Below, one piece after another: positions 54,107-63,138 of a stretch of DNA of 64,000 nucleotides. The notes beneath the pieces are model-generated. The model did no database searches, was not told where the DNA came from, and saw nothing but the letters and a program-made list of their open reading frames with translations. Each line of letters opens with the position of its first letter. Position 1 is the first letter of the stretch. The position numbers and the translations under genes are program-made. Source of the DNA: G051903925 sp051903925 (GTDB lineage Bacteria; Pseudomonadota; Alphaproteobacteria; Zavarziniales; Zavarziniaceae); assembly GCF_051903925.1 (NCBI RefSeq), contig NZ_CP173678.1, positions 1,984,001 to 2,048,000 of the forward strand, written 5' to 3'.

Positions 54107-55174
54107 CTACCAGGTGCGGACGGGACCGACGTCCACGTGCACGAAGCCGGAGCGGCTGTAGTAGCCGACGCCGCCGGCACTCATCGACAGGGCCACGGTC
54201 TGCAGCCCGCGCAGCGAATAGCCGGGCAGCGCGATGTCGATGGCCATGCCCTTCACGTGATAGCTGTTCTTGGCCACCCCGCGCGAACGCCGCGCCCGCG
54301 ACGCGTTGGTGCGGGCCGAGCGATAGGCCGAGATCACCTTGAACGGCTCGCGCGAGCCAGCCTTGTGCGCGATCGAGTGCAGCAGGTCATAGAGCCGCGG
54401 GTCCATGTCGCGGCTGGCATTGGCGCGGTAGTCGCGCATGAACGAGCGCAGCTTGCGCATGGCCGCGGGGACGTAGCGACCATCCTGCCAATAGACGTCG
54501 TCGAACGTCTCAAGCGTGTTCACGTTGTACAGGCTCAGGCGGCGGGCGCCCGGGGGCACGACCAGCGGCGCGGGCATCTGGCGCAGGACCGCGGCCTGCA
54601 GCCCCTCACTCTCGTGGTTGAGGTCCAGGTCGGCGGGCGGCAGGCCCATCAGGGTGCGGCGGGTCGGTGCCGCGACGGTCTGGCGCGAGCCGGCACCGCC
54701 CTGGCGCACGGCCGGCCGGGCGCGGGGAATGGGCGCGTTGATCAGGGTGCGCAGGCGCTCAGCCTCGCTCTCATCCGGCCCGTCGTCGGTCTCCACCACC
54801 TCGGGCTCGATCAGGCGGGCGATGACGCGGGGGGCCTCCGGCCGCTGGCGCGGGATCGGGGCCATGCTGCCCTCCTCCTCCCACTCGGCCAGGTCGGCGG
54901 GGATCAGGTCCTGCGGTCGCGACCGGGGCAGGGGGGCCGCATCGACGGCTGCCACATTGTCGCCCAGGTCCTGTGCGATTTCTGGCCGGGCACGGGGAAC
55001 CGGGGCGTCGCTTGCGACATTAGTTTCACCAGGTTTCGAGCGAGGAACCGGCGCGTTGCCACTGGCGGCGTTCGCGATCCTTGAGATGGCCGCGGCCATG
55101 AACCCGCCTGCGGTCAGCTTGAGAATGCTGCGCCTGAGAGCGAGCTTGTCCTTGTCCTCGCTTGGACCCTGCAT
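54107..55174 (-). CDS. DUF882/YcbK-type peptidase M15-like protein with repeat-rich linker
   Basis: 355 residues from MQGPSEDKDKLALRRSILKL, a twin-arginine type signal (RRSILK). Residues about 40-155 hold five copies of AP[VLI]PRxRP (41, 57, 80, 105, 147; Lys for the second Arg in the first). The catalytic domain at about 205-355 has SYHVKGMAIDIALPG and FVHVDVGPVRTW, the metal-binding His/Asp/His of the fold. It probably remodels peptidoglycan in the periplasm. The repeat linker may tether or extend the enzyme. The L,D-transpeptidase gene lies 255 bases upstream on the same strand. Confidence 0.82.
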   Translation of the reverse strand: MQGPSEDKDKLALRRSILKLTAGGFMAAAISRIANAASGNAPVPRSKPGETNVASDAPVPRARPEIAQDLGDNVAAVDAAPLPRSRPQDLIPADLAEWEEEGSMAPIPRQRPEAPRVIARLIEPEVVETDDGPDESEAERLRTLINAPIPRARPAVRQGGAGSRQTVAAPTRRTLMGLPPADLDLNHESEGLQAAVLRQMPAPLVVPPGARRLSLYNVNTLETFDDVYWQDGRYVPAAMRKLRSFMRDYRANASRDMDPRLYDLLHSIAHKAGSREPFKVISAYRSARTNASRARRSRGVAKNSYHVKGMAIDIALPGYSLRGLQTVALSMSAGGVGYYSRSGFVHVDVGPVRTW

Positions 55175-55428
55175 TCGCACTACCCCACTCTGCCTACCTG
55201 CCTGTTGGTGCAAGGCGTCCCGAAGGGCCGTGCACGACAAGGACGGTACCAGCGAAATTCGGGGTGTCCAGCCGCTTTTGGCAGCATGGTGAAACATTGG
55301 CGTGAGGCGCAGGCCGCTCCGCGCCCGCTGGGGCGCGCGGCACGGGCCCTCAAGCCCTTGGAATCACACGATGCAGAATTGGCTTCGCGCGCGCGACCGT
55401 CGGTGCGGCCGCGCGCTGTGGCGTGATT

Positions 55429-57426
55429 TCAAGTCGCATCCGCGACCAGCCGGGCCCCTTCGCGCTTCAGGGCGGTGTCGATTCGCGCATCGGTGCCATA
55501 GATGTCGTCGCGGAACTGGATCTGGTTGTCCGTCCCCATCCAGGCCGTCACGTAGATGAACTGGATCGCGATCGAGTCCCGAACGCCGACCGAAACCGGA
55601 CTCCCGCCGGTCGCCACCGTCTGGTCGATCCGCGCACGATCCCAATTGCCGTTGCGTTCCAGCAGGAACTCCGACAGGCGCAAGGGATCCTGGACGCGCA
55701 CGCAGCCCGAGCTGTAGGCGCGCACGTCACGCGACAGCAGGTGGCGGTCGGGGGTGTCATGCAGGTAGACGGAATGGCTGTTGGCAAACATCAGCTTCAC
55801 CTGGCCCAGCGAGTTGGCAAGGCCCGGATCCTGCCGCAGCCGATAGGGGAAGCGGGTGCGCGACACCGTCGTCCAGTCGATCAGGGTGGGGTCGATCTCC
55901 TGCGCATCGGCGGCCCAGCCGTCATAGATGCGGAAACCGTGCTCAGCCAGATAGTTGGGGTTGCGCAGGACCTTCGGCACGATGTCCTGGCCCGCCAGCT
56001 TCACCGGCACGGTCCACGTCGGACGGAAGATCACGGTCTGCATCCGACTGGTGATCAGCGGCGTCTTGCGGCGGGTGCTGCCGACGACGACGTTCGTCTC
56101 CCAGACCAGCGTGCCGTCCTTGACCAGACGCAGCTTGTACTCGGGGATGTTCACCTGGATGAAGCTGGGACCCAGGTCGGCGCGGGTGGCGCGGGCACGC
56201 TCGATCGCGACTTCCAACTGGGCGATGCGCTCCTCCACGGTGCGGTTCATCGCCTTCAGCGTGTTGCGGCCCATGACGCCGTCCGGCTTCAGCCCATGGC
56301 GGACCTGGAAGCGTTCCACCGCCATGACCAGGTCGGGGTCATAATGGCTGGGATCGCCCGCGGCCACGATGGGCGCGCCGTCCGTCACCGCCAGGCGGGC
56401 GCGCACGATCGGCATGCGGTCGTCCATCTGCCCTGGCTCGATCTTGTCGCGGTCGCGCAGCGGGATGACGGCCCAGCCGCCCTGCGCCGCCAGGGTGCGG
56501 TAGGCGTCGAGTGTCGCCAGCAGGCCGCGGAAGTTTCCATCCTGCGGGCCCAACGCCGCCAGCGCGCCGGAAATGTCGCCATTTGGCGCGTTGGCGGCCT
56601 GGCGCAGCAGGCCGGGCGCGTCGGGCGCCAGGGCCGGCACCTCGATCTCGGGCGAGAGGTTGAGCGAGGCCAGGCGTGCCCCGGTCCGGTCGGCGACGTA
56701 GCGCAGCGCGGCCCGGGTCATGGCCAGTTCGAAGCGCATCAGCGCGGCGCTGCCCGCTTCGCCCGACAGGGTCGCCAGGTCGCCCGGACGATAACGCTGT
56801 GGATCCAGGGCGACGTTGTGCGCCGCGGCCAGCAGGGCGATCGTCTCCGCCGCCTCGCTGCTCGGCCGGTCGCCGGCGACCCAGACGGGACCCCCGCCAT
56901 TCTGTGCGTAGAAGGCGCTGATCTGGTCACGCTCGGCCTGCGGCAGGCTGGCCTCGCGGGCGAAGGCATCGAGCTGCTGGGCCAGCGCGGAGTCCGCCGG
57001 CAGCGTCGCCACAGCCGGGGGCGGCACGGGAACGGGCGTTGCCAGGGTGTCGACCGGCGGCGCGGCCGGGGGGGCAACGGGGGGTGCGACCGGCACGCGC
57101 GGCGGCATCTCGACCACGGCCCCGCTGTCGGGGCCGTCGGGATCCTCGGCGATGGCCTGGGGGTCGTCGGTCGGCGCCATGATCGCGGCACCGGCATCCG
57201 GCACCACCTCCGCGGGCATGGTCGCAGCCATGGGTGCGGCGACCTGGGCGGGTGCAATGCTGCCCGCGTCGGGGACGATCGCGTTCGGTTCCGTGACGAT
57301 CCGTCCAGGCGCGCTCTGTTCAGCCTGGCTTGGCCCGGTCGCTGCCTGTTCCGCCTGTGCGAGGCCTGAGGCCATCCCGAGAATCAGCACCAGGGCAGTC
57401 GAACGACAGAACGCGGCTTTGAACAC
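55429..57426 (-). CDS. YcbB-type L,D-transpeptidase
   Basis: 665 residues from GTG 57426, chosen because GGGGAG lies eight bases upstream and the product starts directly with a signal peptide (FKAAFCRSTALVLILGMASG). A long Ala/Pro-rich stretch follows to about residue 150, then a YcbB scaffold, a peptidoglycan-binding motif (MAVERFQVRHGLKPDGVMGR) and the YkuD catalytic domain with HDTPDRHLLSRDVRAYSSGC, where the Cys is the nucleophile. It makes 3-3 crosslinks in murein. Adjacent to DUF882 as in many alphaproteobacteria. Confidence 0.9.
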   Translation of the reverse strand: MFKAAFCRSTALVLILGMASGLAQAEQAATGPSQAEQSAPGRIVTEPNAIVPDAGSIAPAQVAAPMAATMPAEVVPDAGAAIMAPTDDPQAIAEDPDGPDSGAVVEMPPRVPVAPPVAPPAAPPVDTLATPVPVPPPAVATLPADSALAQQLDAFAREASLPQAERDQISAFYAQNGGGPVWVAGDRPSSEAAETIALLAAAHNVALDPQRYRPGDLATLSGEAGSAALMRFELAMTRAALRYVADRTGARLASLNLSPEIEVPALAPDAPGLLRQAANAPNGDISGALAALGPQDGNFRGLLATLDAYRTLAAQGGWAVIPLRDRDKIEPGQMDDRMPIVRARLAVTDGAPIVAAGDPSHYDPDLVMAVERFQVRHGLKPDGVMGRNTLKAMNRTVEERIAQLEVAIERARATRADLGPSFIQVNIPEYKLRLVKDGTLVWETNVVVGSTRRKTPLITSRMQTVIFRPTWTVPVKLAGQDIVPKVLRNPNYLAEHGFRIYDGWAADAQEIDPTLIDWTTVSRTRFPYRLRQDPGLANSLGQVKLMFANSHSVYLHDTPDRHLLSRDVRAYSSGCVRVQDPLRLSEFLLERNGNWDRARIDQTVATGGSPVSVGVRDSIAIQFIYVTAWMGTDNQIQFRDDIYGTDARIDTALKREGARLVADAT

Positions 57427-57709
57427 AGCACGAACTCCCCTGGTCACCCGGACCGGTGATGGACCTGTACTCATTGCTCACAGAACGGCATTGGAACGCC
57501 GTGCTGCAAGGGCTGCCCGCCCCGACAGGCCCGATAGCGACATCGCGTGCCAAAAACATCACACGCCTTGTGATCCATCGCACACTGAACACCACGGGAA
57601 CGCTCGGGTTCCGCAGGCGGCGTCTTGCTGGCCTGACCCCTCGCTTCGTGGTCTGATCCGGGCGGCGGCCGCCGACGGCCCAAAGGCAATGGAGACGCGG
57701 GAGGAACCG

Positions 57710-58897
57710 GTGACGGAAGCGCTGAAGCGGGCGGTCTGCGCCCGGATCGACGACATGGCGGGCGACCTGCTGGCCCTGAGCCACGCCATCCACGCGAAGC
57801 CCGAACTGGCCTTCGAGGAGGTGGAGGCGGTCGCGGCACTTGCGGCGACGGCGGAACGGGCGGGCCTGCGCGGACAGGTCGGGGCGTGGGGCCTGCCGAC
57901 CGCGTTCGAAGCGAGCTTCGGCTCGGACGGGCCGCTGGTCGGCATGCTTGCGGAATACGATGCGCTGCCGGGCATCGGCCATGCCTGCGGCCACAACCTG
58001 ATCGCCACCGCGTCGACAGGAGCGGCGCTGGGCCTGCTGGCGCTGGGCCGCGACCTGCCGGGGCGGGTCCGCCTCATCGGCACCCCGGCGGAGGAGGCGG
58101 GAGGCGGCAAGGAACTGATGCGCCGGGCCGGAGCGTTCGCGGGCCTGGATGCCGCGATGATGATCCATCCGTCGGGCATGGACATGGCGACCATGCCGAC
58201 CATCGCGATCGCGCAGATCGACGTGATCTATCATGGCAAGTCGGCGCATGCCTCCGCCATGCCGCACCTGGGCGTGAACGCGCTCGACGCCGTGGTCCTG
58301 GGCTACCAGGCGATTGCGGCGCTGCGCCAGCACATCCGCCACACCGAGCGGCTGCACGGCATCATCACCGACGGCGGGCAGGCACCCAACATCGTGCCGG
58401 AGCGCGCGGCCGCCCGCTATTACGCCCGGGCCGCCAACGCGACCGCCCTGGCCGCGCTGAAGCTGCGGGTCGAGGCATGCCTCCGCGCGGGGGCGGAGGC
58501 GACCGGATGTACCGTCGAGCTCAATTGGGCGGGTGTCGATTATCTGGACCTCAACACCAACTGGCCGCTCGCCGGGCGCTATCAGCGCAATGGCGAGGCG
58601 CTGGGCCGCCACTTCATCGGGATCGAGACCCTGCCGCCGGGCCTGGCCGGATCGACCGACATGGGCAATGTCAGCCACGACGTTCCTGCGATCCACCCCC
58701 TGATCCAGGCTTCTCCGCCCGATGTCGTCATCCACAATCCGGCCTTCACCCACTGGGCAGGGTCCGCGATGGGCGACCGCGCGGCGCTGGACGGGGCCAA
58801 GGCGCTGGCCATGACCGCGATCGACTTCATGTGCGATGCCGCCTTGCGCGAGGAGGTGGTCCACGCCTTCGACGCCGGCAAGGCGCTCAGCGCCTAG
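57710..58897 (+). CDS. M20-family amidohydrolase/aminoacylase
   Basis: 395 residues from GTG 57710 behind GGGAGGA; ATG 57689 is an alternative adding seven residues. It shows HAIHAKPELAFEE, AEYDALPGIGHACGHNLIA (metal site) and TPAEEAGGGKELM, then the dimerisation domain (YHGKSAHASAMPHLG) and GLAGSTDMGNVSHDVP. It hydrolyses N-acyl amino acids, peptides or aminobenzoyl-glutamate-type amides. The substrate is unknown. The upstream 230 bases hold no gene. Confidence 0.88.
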   Translation: MTEALKRAVCARIDDMAGDLLALSHAIHAKPELAFEEVEAVAALAATAERAGLRGQVGAWGLPTAFEASFGSDGPLVGMLAEYDALPGIGHACGHNLIATASTGAALGLLALGRDLPGRVRLIGTPAEEAGGGKELMRRAGAFAGLDAAMMIHPSGMDMATMPTIAIAQIDVIYHGKSAHASAMPHLGVNALDAVVLGYQAIAALRQHIRHTERLHGIITDGGQAPNIVPERAAARYYARAANATALAALKLRVEACLRAGAEATGCTVELNWAGVDYLDLNTNWPLAGRYQRNGEALGRHFIGIETLPPGLAGSTDMGNVSHDVPAIHPLIQASPPDVVIHNPAFTHWAGSAMGDRAALDGAKALAMTAIDFMCDAALREEVVHAFDAGKALSA

Positions 58898-58903
58898 TCC
58901 GCC

Positions 58904-59401
58904 TCAGCGCCGCGGTTCGGCGCGGCCCAGGCGCAGCGCGTGGATGGCGATCCACAGGCCGGTCGCCGCCGCCAGGCCGGGGACCAGCCAGAAGCCGGGG
59001 CCATAGCTGGGATTGCTGGTGCCCCAGCCAATGGTGATGAGGCTGAGGCCGGCCAGAGCCATGCCGATGCCGGCGCCCGCCACGATCACCACCGCGGCCA
59101 GGAGCCAGGCCCAGCGGGGCCACGCCCAGAGCCGGCCGGTCGCGGCGTGCCAGCCGCCCAGCACGACGGGCGCGACCAGGGCCAGGCTGGCCAGAAGAAG
59201 CAGCGGCACGGCGATCCAGGCGTCAGCGCCCAGCTCCAGCAGCCAGGCGAGCTGCCCTTCGGCATAGCTCTGCACCGGCTTTCCCGGCGCCATGCCATAG
59301 GGGGCCAGCAGCCACAGCACCGCCTGCGTGCCCGACAGCGCGCCGCTGATGGCACGGCCAAGCAAGGGCGGCAGGGGCTCCTGCCCGGCGGGATCAGCCA
59401 T
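58904..59401 (-). CDS. Integral membrane hypothetical protein
   Basis: 165 residues with about four hydrophobic helices (TQAVLWLLAPYGMAPG, IAVPLLLLASLALVAPVVL, WAWLLAAVVIVAGAGIGMAL, GFWLVPGLAAATGLWIAIHA). No motif recognised. The stop is six bases from the stop of the converging amidohydrolase gene. It precedes nothing in the same direction closely, so no function is suggested by context. Confidence 0.65.
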   Translation of the reverse strand: MADPAGQEPLPPLLGRAISGALSGTQAVLWLLAPYGMAPGKPVQSYAEGQLAWLLELGADAWIAVPLLLLASLALVAPVVLGGWHAATGRLWAWPRWAWLLAAVVIVAGAGIGMALAGLSLITIGWGTSNPSYGPGFWLVPGLAAATGLWIAIHALRLGRAEPRR

Positions 59402-59432
59402 CGCCGCGCGTGACCCCCGGCCCGGTCCCGGG

Positions 59433-60068
59433 CTAGTCCGGCGCGCGGCAGGTGGCTGCCATCTCCGCCGGCTCGAGCAGGCCGTTGCGATTGGTGTCGT
59501 AGCGGGCGAAGCGTTCGGCGCCGACCGTCGCCAATTCCTCAGGGCTGACGCGGAAGTCCAGGTTGCGGTCAGCCGCCATCACCGGGTCGGCGATGATGGG
59601 CAGGCCAGCCTGGCGCCGCTGGGGGCGCACCGTATTGGGCGTACCGGCGGCCGCATGCTGGCTCTGGTCGACCTGCGTCACCGGCGGCGGCGCGCCCGAC
59701 ATCATCACCTCGCTCTCGGGCGATATGGCGCGGCGGATGGCGCTCAACTCCGGCGCCGTGATGTAGCCGTCCTTGTTGGCGTCGGCGCGCAGGAACCAGG
59801 CCTGGCCATTGGCCTGCAGCTCGTCCAGCGAGGCGCCGCCGTCGCCATTGGTGTCCATGCCCTGGATCCACTGCGCCAGGTCCGTGGCGCACGTCTTGCC
59901 CGTGGCACCGCGCAGCGGCTCGCCGAACAGGGTTGTCGGCGGCGGACCGCCTTCCTCGCGAATGAAGCCGCCCTGGACCTTGCCAGAATCCCCGCCGCCA
60001 CCGCAGCCCGCCAAAAGGCTGACGGCGGCTCCCGCCGCGACCAGCGTGCAGAGCCAGACCTTCGTCAT
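59433..60068 (-). CDS. EF-hand lipoprotein
   Basis: 211 residues from MTKVWLCTLVAAGAAVS, a lipoprotein signal with lipobox LLAGC. Four EF-hand-like loops are visible: DTNGDGGASLDE, DANKDGYITAPE, a weaker DRNLDFRVSPEE, and DTNRNGLLEPAE. It is probably a calcium-binding, membrane-anchored periplasmic protein. No partner is evident; the neighbouring gene is the membrane protein at 58904 in the same direction, 31 bases on. Confidence 0.82.
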   Translation of the reverse strand: MTKVWLCTLVAAGAAVSLLAGCGGGGDSGKVQGGFIREEGGPPPTTLFGEPLRGATGKTCATDLAQWIQGMDTNGDGGASLDELQANGQAWFLRADANKDGYITAPELSAIRRAISPESEVMMSGAPPPVTQVDQSQHAAAGTPNTVRPQRRQAGLPIIADPVMAADRNLDFRVSPEELATVGAERFARYDTNRNGLLEPAEMAATCRAPD

Positions 60069-60114
60069 GCCAGTCCTGTCCTCTTTGCCCATGGGCCTCC
60101 CGTACCGGCCGGGA

Positions 60115-61638
60115 TCATAGGGCCTGCGGCGTGGAAGCAAAGGGGGCCGCCCCATGCGTGGCGAACCAATCGGTGATCGCGCCGCGCCCGGCCGCGTCCA
60201 GGATCAGGGCCAGCTTGGTCCGCCGCAGCAGGAAGTCGTCGGCACTCATCGCGTCCTCCACTTCGATCGCGTGGCGCAGTTCCGCCTCGGGAACGCCGGG
60301 CGCCACCTCCCGCGCCAGGGCAGGCTGGGCGGCGATCCGGTCGAACAGGTCGCGCGTCTGGTCGCCATAGGTGAAGGCCCAGCGCTGGCGCACCGCCAGG
60401 GCCAGCGTCGCCGGACCGCCGGCAGCCAGTTCTGACAGCGCCGGGCGGTCCAGGCTGCCGCCGTGCAGCGGCTGGTCGGCGGTCCAACCGTCACGCATGG
60501 CAACACCCATGCGCCGCAGCTCCGCCATGACCGATTCGGCCAGCTTGCGGTGGGTGGTCAGCTTGCCGCCATAGATCGTCGTGAACGTGCCGCGGCCGAC
60601 CTGCTCGCCCACGATCTCGTAGTCGCGGGTGACCTTGCTGGGATTGTCGCTGCCGTCATCGACCAGGGGCCGCACGGCCGAATACGACCACAGCACGTCC
60701 TGCGGTCCCACGGCCACGTCGAAATAGCGGCGATAGCAGGCCAGCAGGTAGTCGCGCTCGGCGTCCGTGCAGTGGGCGTCGTGGGCATCGCCGTCATGGG
60801 GCACGTCGGTCGTGCCCAGGATGATGAAGCGCGCATCCAGCCAGGGCAGGACAAAGACCACGCGGCGGTCGTCGTTCTGCATCAGGAAGGCGCGGGCCTC
60901 GGCCGGTTGCGGCATGGGCAGGACGATGTGGCTGCCGCGCACCAGGCGCAGGCGCTTGCGCCGCGGCACCGTGCCGGCGGCAGCGGCCAGCAGGTCGTTG
61001 GCCCAGGGGCCGGCGGCGTTCACCACGTGCGTCGCGTGAACATGCTGCGTTCCGGCGGGCGTCGCCACCTCCAGCCGGAAGCCGTCGGGCTCCGGCGCCA
61101 AACCGGTGACACGACGACGATTGCCGATGTCGGCCCCCCGGGCGCGGGCATCCAGCAGCGTTTCCAGCGTCAGGCGGGCGTCGTCGGCCCAGCAGTCGGG
61201 ATAGTGCAGCACCGCACGCAGGCCGTCCTGCCGCAGACGCGGCACGGCCCGGCGCTCGGCGGCCCCCAGGCGTCCGGTGCGCGCCAGCTGCCGCCGGCCG
61301 GACAGGAGGTCATAGAGGATCAGGCCGATCTGCACGACCCAGGCCGGCCGCACCTGCCCCTTGCGCACGGGGATCAGGAACTGCAGCGGATAGACCAGGT
61401 GGGGGGCTAGGCGGAGCATCACCTCGCGCTCGTGCAGGCTCTCGCGCACCAGGCGGAACTCGAACTGCTCCAGGTAGCGGATGCCGCCATGGATGAGCTT
61501 CGACGAGCCGGAGGAGGTCGCGCTGGCATAATCCTCGGCCTCGGCCAGATAGACCGACAGGCCGCGGCCGGCCGCGTCGCGCGCGACCGCCGCCCCGTTG
61601 ATGCCGCCGCCGATCACGGCAATGTCGAAGCGCGTCAT
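60115..61638 (-). CDS. glpD: Aerobic glycerol-3-phosphate dehydrogenase
   Basis: 507 residues. FAD-binding IAVIGGGINGAAVARDAAGR, then SGSSKLIHGGIRYLEQFEF, HVVNAAGPWAND, and the C-terminal domain (IYGGKLTTHRKLAESVM, TYGDQTRDLFD). It oxidises glycerol 3-phosphate to dihydroxyacetone phosphate and passes electrons to ubiquinone at the membrane. No glpK or glpF is adjacent. Length is normal. Divergent from the HisN-like gene. Confidence 0.94.
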   Translation of the reverse strand: MTRFDIAVIGGGINGAAVARDAAGRGLSVYLAEAEDYASATSSGSSKLIHGGIRYLEQFEFRLVRESLHEREVMLRLAPHLVYPLQFLIPVRKGQVRPAWVVQIGLILYDLLSGRRQLARTGRLGAAERRAVPRLRQDGLRAVLHYPDCWADDARLTLETLLDARARGADIGNRRRVTGLAPEPDGFRLEVATPAGTQHVHATHVVNAAGPWANDLLAAAAGTVPRRKRLRLVRGSHIVLPMPQPAEARAFLMQNDDRRVVFVLPWLDARFIILGTTDVPHDGDAHDAHCTDAERDYLLACYRRYFDVAVGPQDVLWSYSAVRPLVDDGSDNPSKVTRDYEIVGEQVGRGTFTTIYGGKLTTHRKLAESVMAELRRMGVAMRDGWTADQPLHGGSLDRPALSELAAGGPATLALAVRQRWAFTYGDQTRDLFDRIAAQPALAREVAPGVPEAELRHAIEVEDAMSADDFLLRRTKLALILDAAGRGAITDWFATHGAAPFASTPQAL

Positions 61639-61746
61639 GATTTCCCCGCACAGGCGGGCGCCAGTCTAGCGCAAGCGCCGCTTTCAGGCATGGCCGGCGC
61701 CGTGCCGCACCGCTAGTGTGCCGCCGCGACAGCAGGGGAGACGGGC

Positions 61747-62538
61747 ATGGACGCGGCATCGGTGCAGGACCTGCTGGGCTTTGCCCATGACCTGGCAGAC
61801 GCGGCGGCCCTGGTCACCCTGCGCCATTTCCGGACCGGGATCGCGGCCGAGGACAAGGGGGCTGTGGACGGCAGCCGCTACGATCCCGTGACCGAGGCCG
61901 ACCGCGGGGCAGAGGACGCGATCCGCGCCCTGATCGTCCGCCACCATCCGTCGCACGGCATCATGGGGGAGGAGCACGGCACCCAGGCCGGCCAATCGGA
62001 CTTGCAATGGGTGATCGACCCGATCGACGGCACCCGCGCATTCATCACGGGGATGCCGCTGTGGGGCACGCTGATCGCGCTGAACCGCGGCGGGCAGCCC
62101 TTTCTGGGGATCATGGACCAGCCCTTCCTGCGCGAGCGCTTTGCCGGGACGCCGCAGGGTGCCTGGGCGAATGGCAGGCCGATCCGCACGCGGGCCTGCG
62201 CCACGCTGCCGGACGCCGCCCTGATGACGACCGATCCCACCCTGTTTCGGGGTGCCGAGCTTGAGGCCTTCCAGCAGGTGCGGGGCGCCTGCCGCCTGAC
62301 CCGCTACGGCGGTGACTGCTATGCCTATTGCCTGCTGGCTGCGGGCCATATCGACCTGGTGGTGGAGGCGGGGCTGCAGGCCTATGACGTCCAGGCGCTG
62401 ATCCCGATCGTGGAGGGGGCCGGCGGCCGCATGACGGACTGGCGCGGCGGCTCCGCCGCCGCAGGTGGGCGCGTGGTCGCGGCGGGCGACCCTCGCCTGC
62501 ACGCGGAGGTTCTGCGCATCCTGTCCGCCGTGCCGTGA
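61747..62538 (+). CDS. hisN: Inositol-monophosphatase-fold phosphatase, histidinol-phosphatase-like
   Basis: 263 residues. Metal sites are in DPVTEADRGAEDAI, GIMGEEHG and WVIDPIDGTRAFITG, then YGGDCYAYCLLAAGHIDLVV and AYDVQALIPIVEGAGG. The GMPLWGTLIALN segment is more like HisN-type histidinol phosphatases than SuhB. The alternative is a general inositol/fructose bisphosphatase. No other his genes are nearby. The GGGGAGACGGGC site precedes ATG. Confidence 0.82.
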   Translation: MDAASVQDLLGFAHDLADAAALVTLRHFRTGIAAEDKGAVDGSRYDPVTEADRGAEDAIRALIVRHHPSHGIMGEEHGTQAGQSDLQWVIDPIDGTRAFITGMPLWGTLIALNRGGQPFLGIMDQPFLRERFAGTPQGAWANGRPIRTRACATLPDAALMTTDPTLFRGAELEAFQQVRGACRLTRYGGDCYAYCLLAAGHIDLVVEAGLQAYDVQALIPIVEGAGGRMTDWRGGSAAAGGRVVAAGDPRLHAEVLRILSAVP

Positions 62539-62706
62539 TCCCGCAGGCGCCCCCCGGCGGTGCGGCCGGCCGCCGTTGCGGCTGTGACCGGGGGCACTGG
62601 CGGTCGGGCTGGGGGCCGCCAATATAGGATGGGGCAGCGGGTAGCGATCTCCTGAAGCGGACGGCGCCGCCGTCCCACCCCACGACACGATGGAGCCCAT
62701 CCCACC

Positions 62707-63060
62707 ATGAAGATGCTCTCGGTTCTGGCCGGCCTTGCCATCGGCGTCGCCGGCATCCTTCCCGCCCAGGCGGCGACCGACCCCGACACGTTCTCCCTCC
62801 ACGCCTATGACCAGCAGCTGCAGCTGGTGCGCAAGGCGCGGATGGTGTGCGAGGCGACCAGCTTCGGCCTGGGCGACTATCAGGGCTGCCTGATGTCCAA
62901 GGTCGAGTATTACGTCCGGGAATCGGGCGACCCGCAGCTGCAGCAGCTGAACAGCCTGCTGCCGGTGCGCTATCGCTATGACCCCAACCGGACCAGCCCG
63001 CGGCCGCTGGGCCTGCTGGACCAGCCGTTCCCGCCAGTCGCGGCACCTGCTGCACCCTGA
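62707..63060 (+). CDS. Small exported hypothetical protein
   Basis: 117 residues with a signal peptide (MKMLSVLAGLAIGVAGILPA, cleavage near AQA-ATD). The mature part has two cysteines (MVCEATSF, GCLMSK) that could form a disulfide, and a Pro-rich C-terminus. No family recognised. It stands alone in a gap between hisN and the thioesterase. Confidence 0.65.
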   Translation: MKMLSVLAGLAIGVAGILPAQAATDPDTFSLHAYDQQLQLVRKARMVCEATSFGLGDYQGCLMSKVEYYVRESGDPQLQQLNSLLPVRYRYDPNRTSPRPLGLLDQPFPPVAAPAAP

Positions 63061-63087
63061 CGCGGCAGGGGCTTGGCGCCTTGCCGA

Positions 63088-63125
63088 CGATCGTTTCATA
63101 TGACATTGATCATTTGAAACGATCG
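63088..63125. promoter_or_regulatory. Near-perfect palindrome upstream of the thioesterase gene
   Basis: Arms CGATCGTTTCATATGA (63088-63103) and TCATTTGAAACGATCG (63110-63125) pair with a single mismatch across a six-base spacer. It ends 13 bases before the thioesterase ATG, over its expected ribosome site and promoter. It looks like an operator for a dimeric repressor (TetR or MarR type) whose gene is not seen. Confidence 0.65.
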
Positions 63126-63138
63126 GACGGCGGACGCC

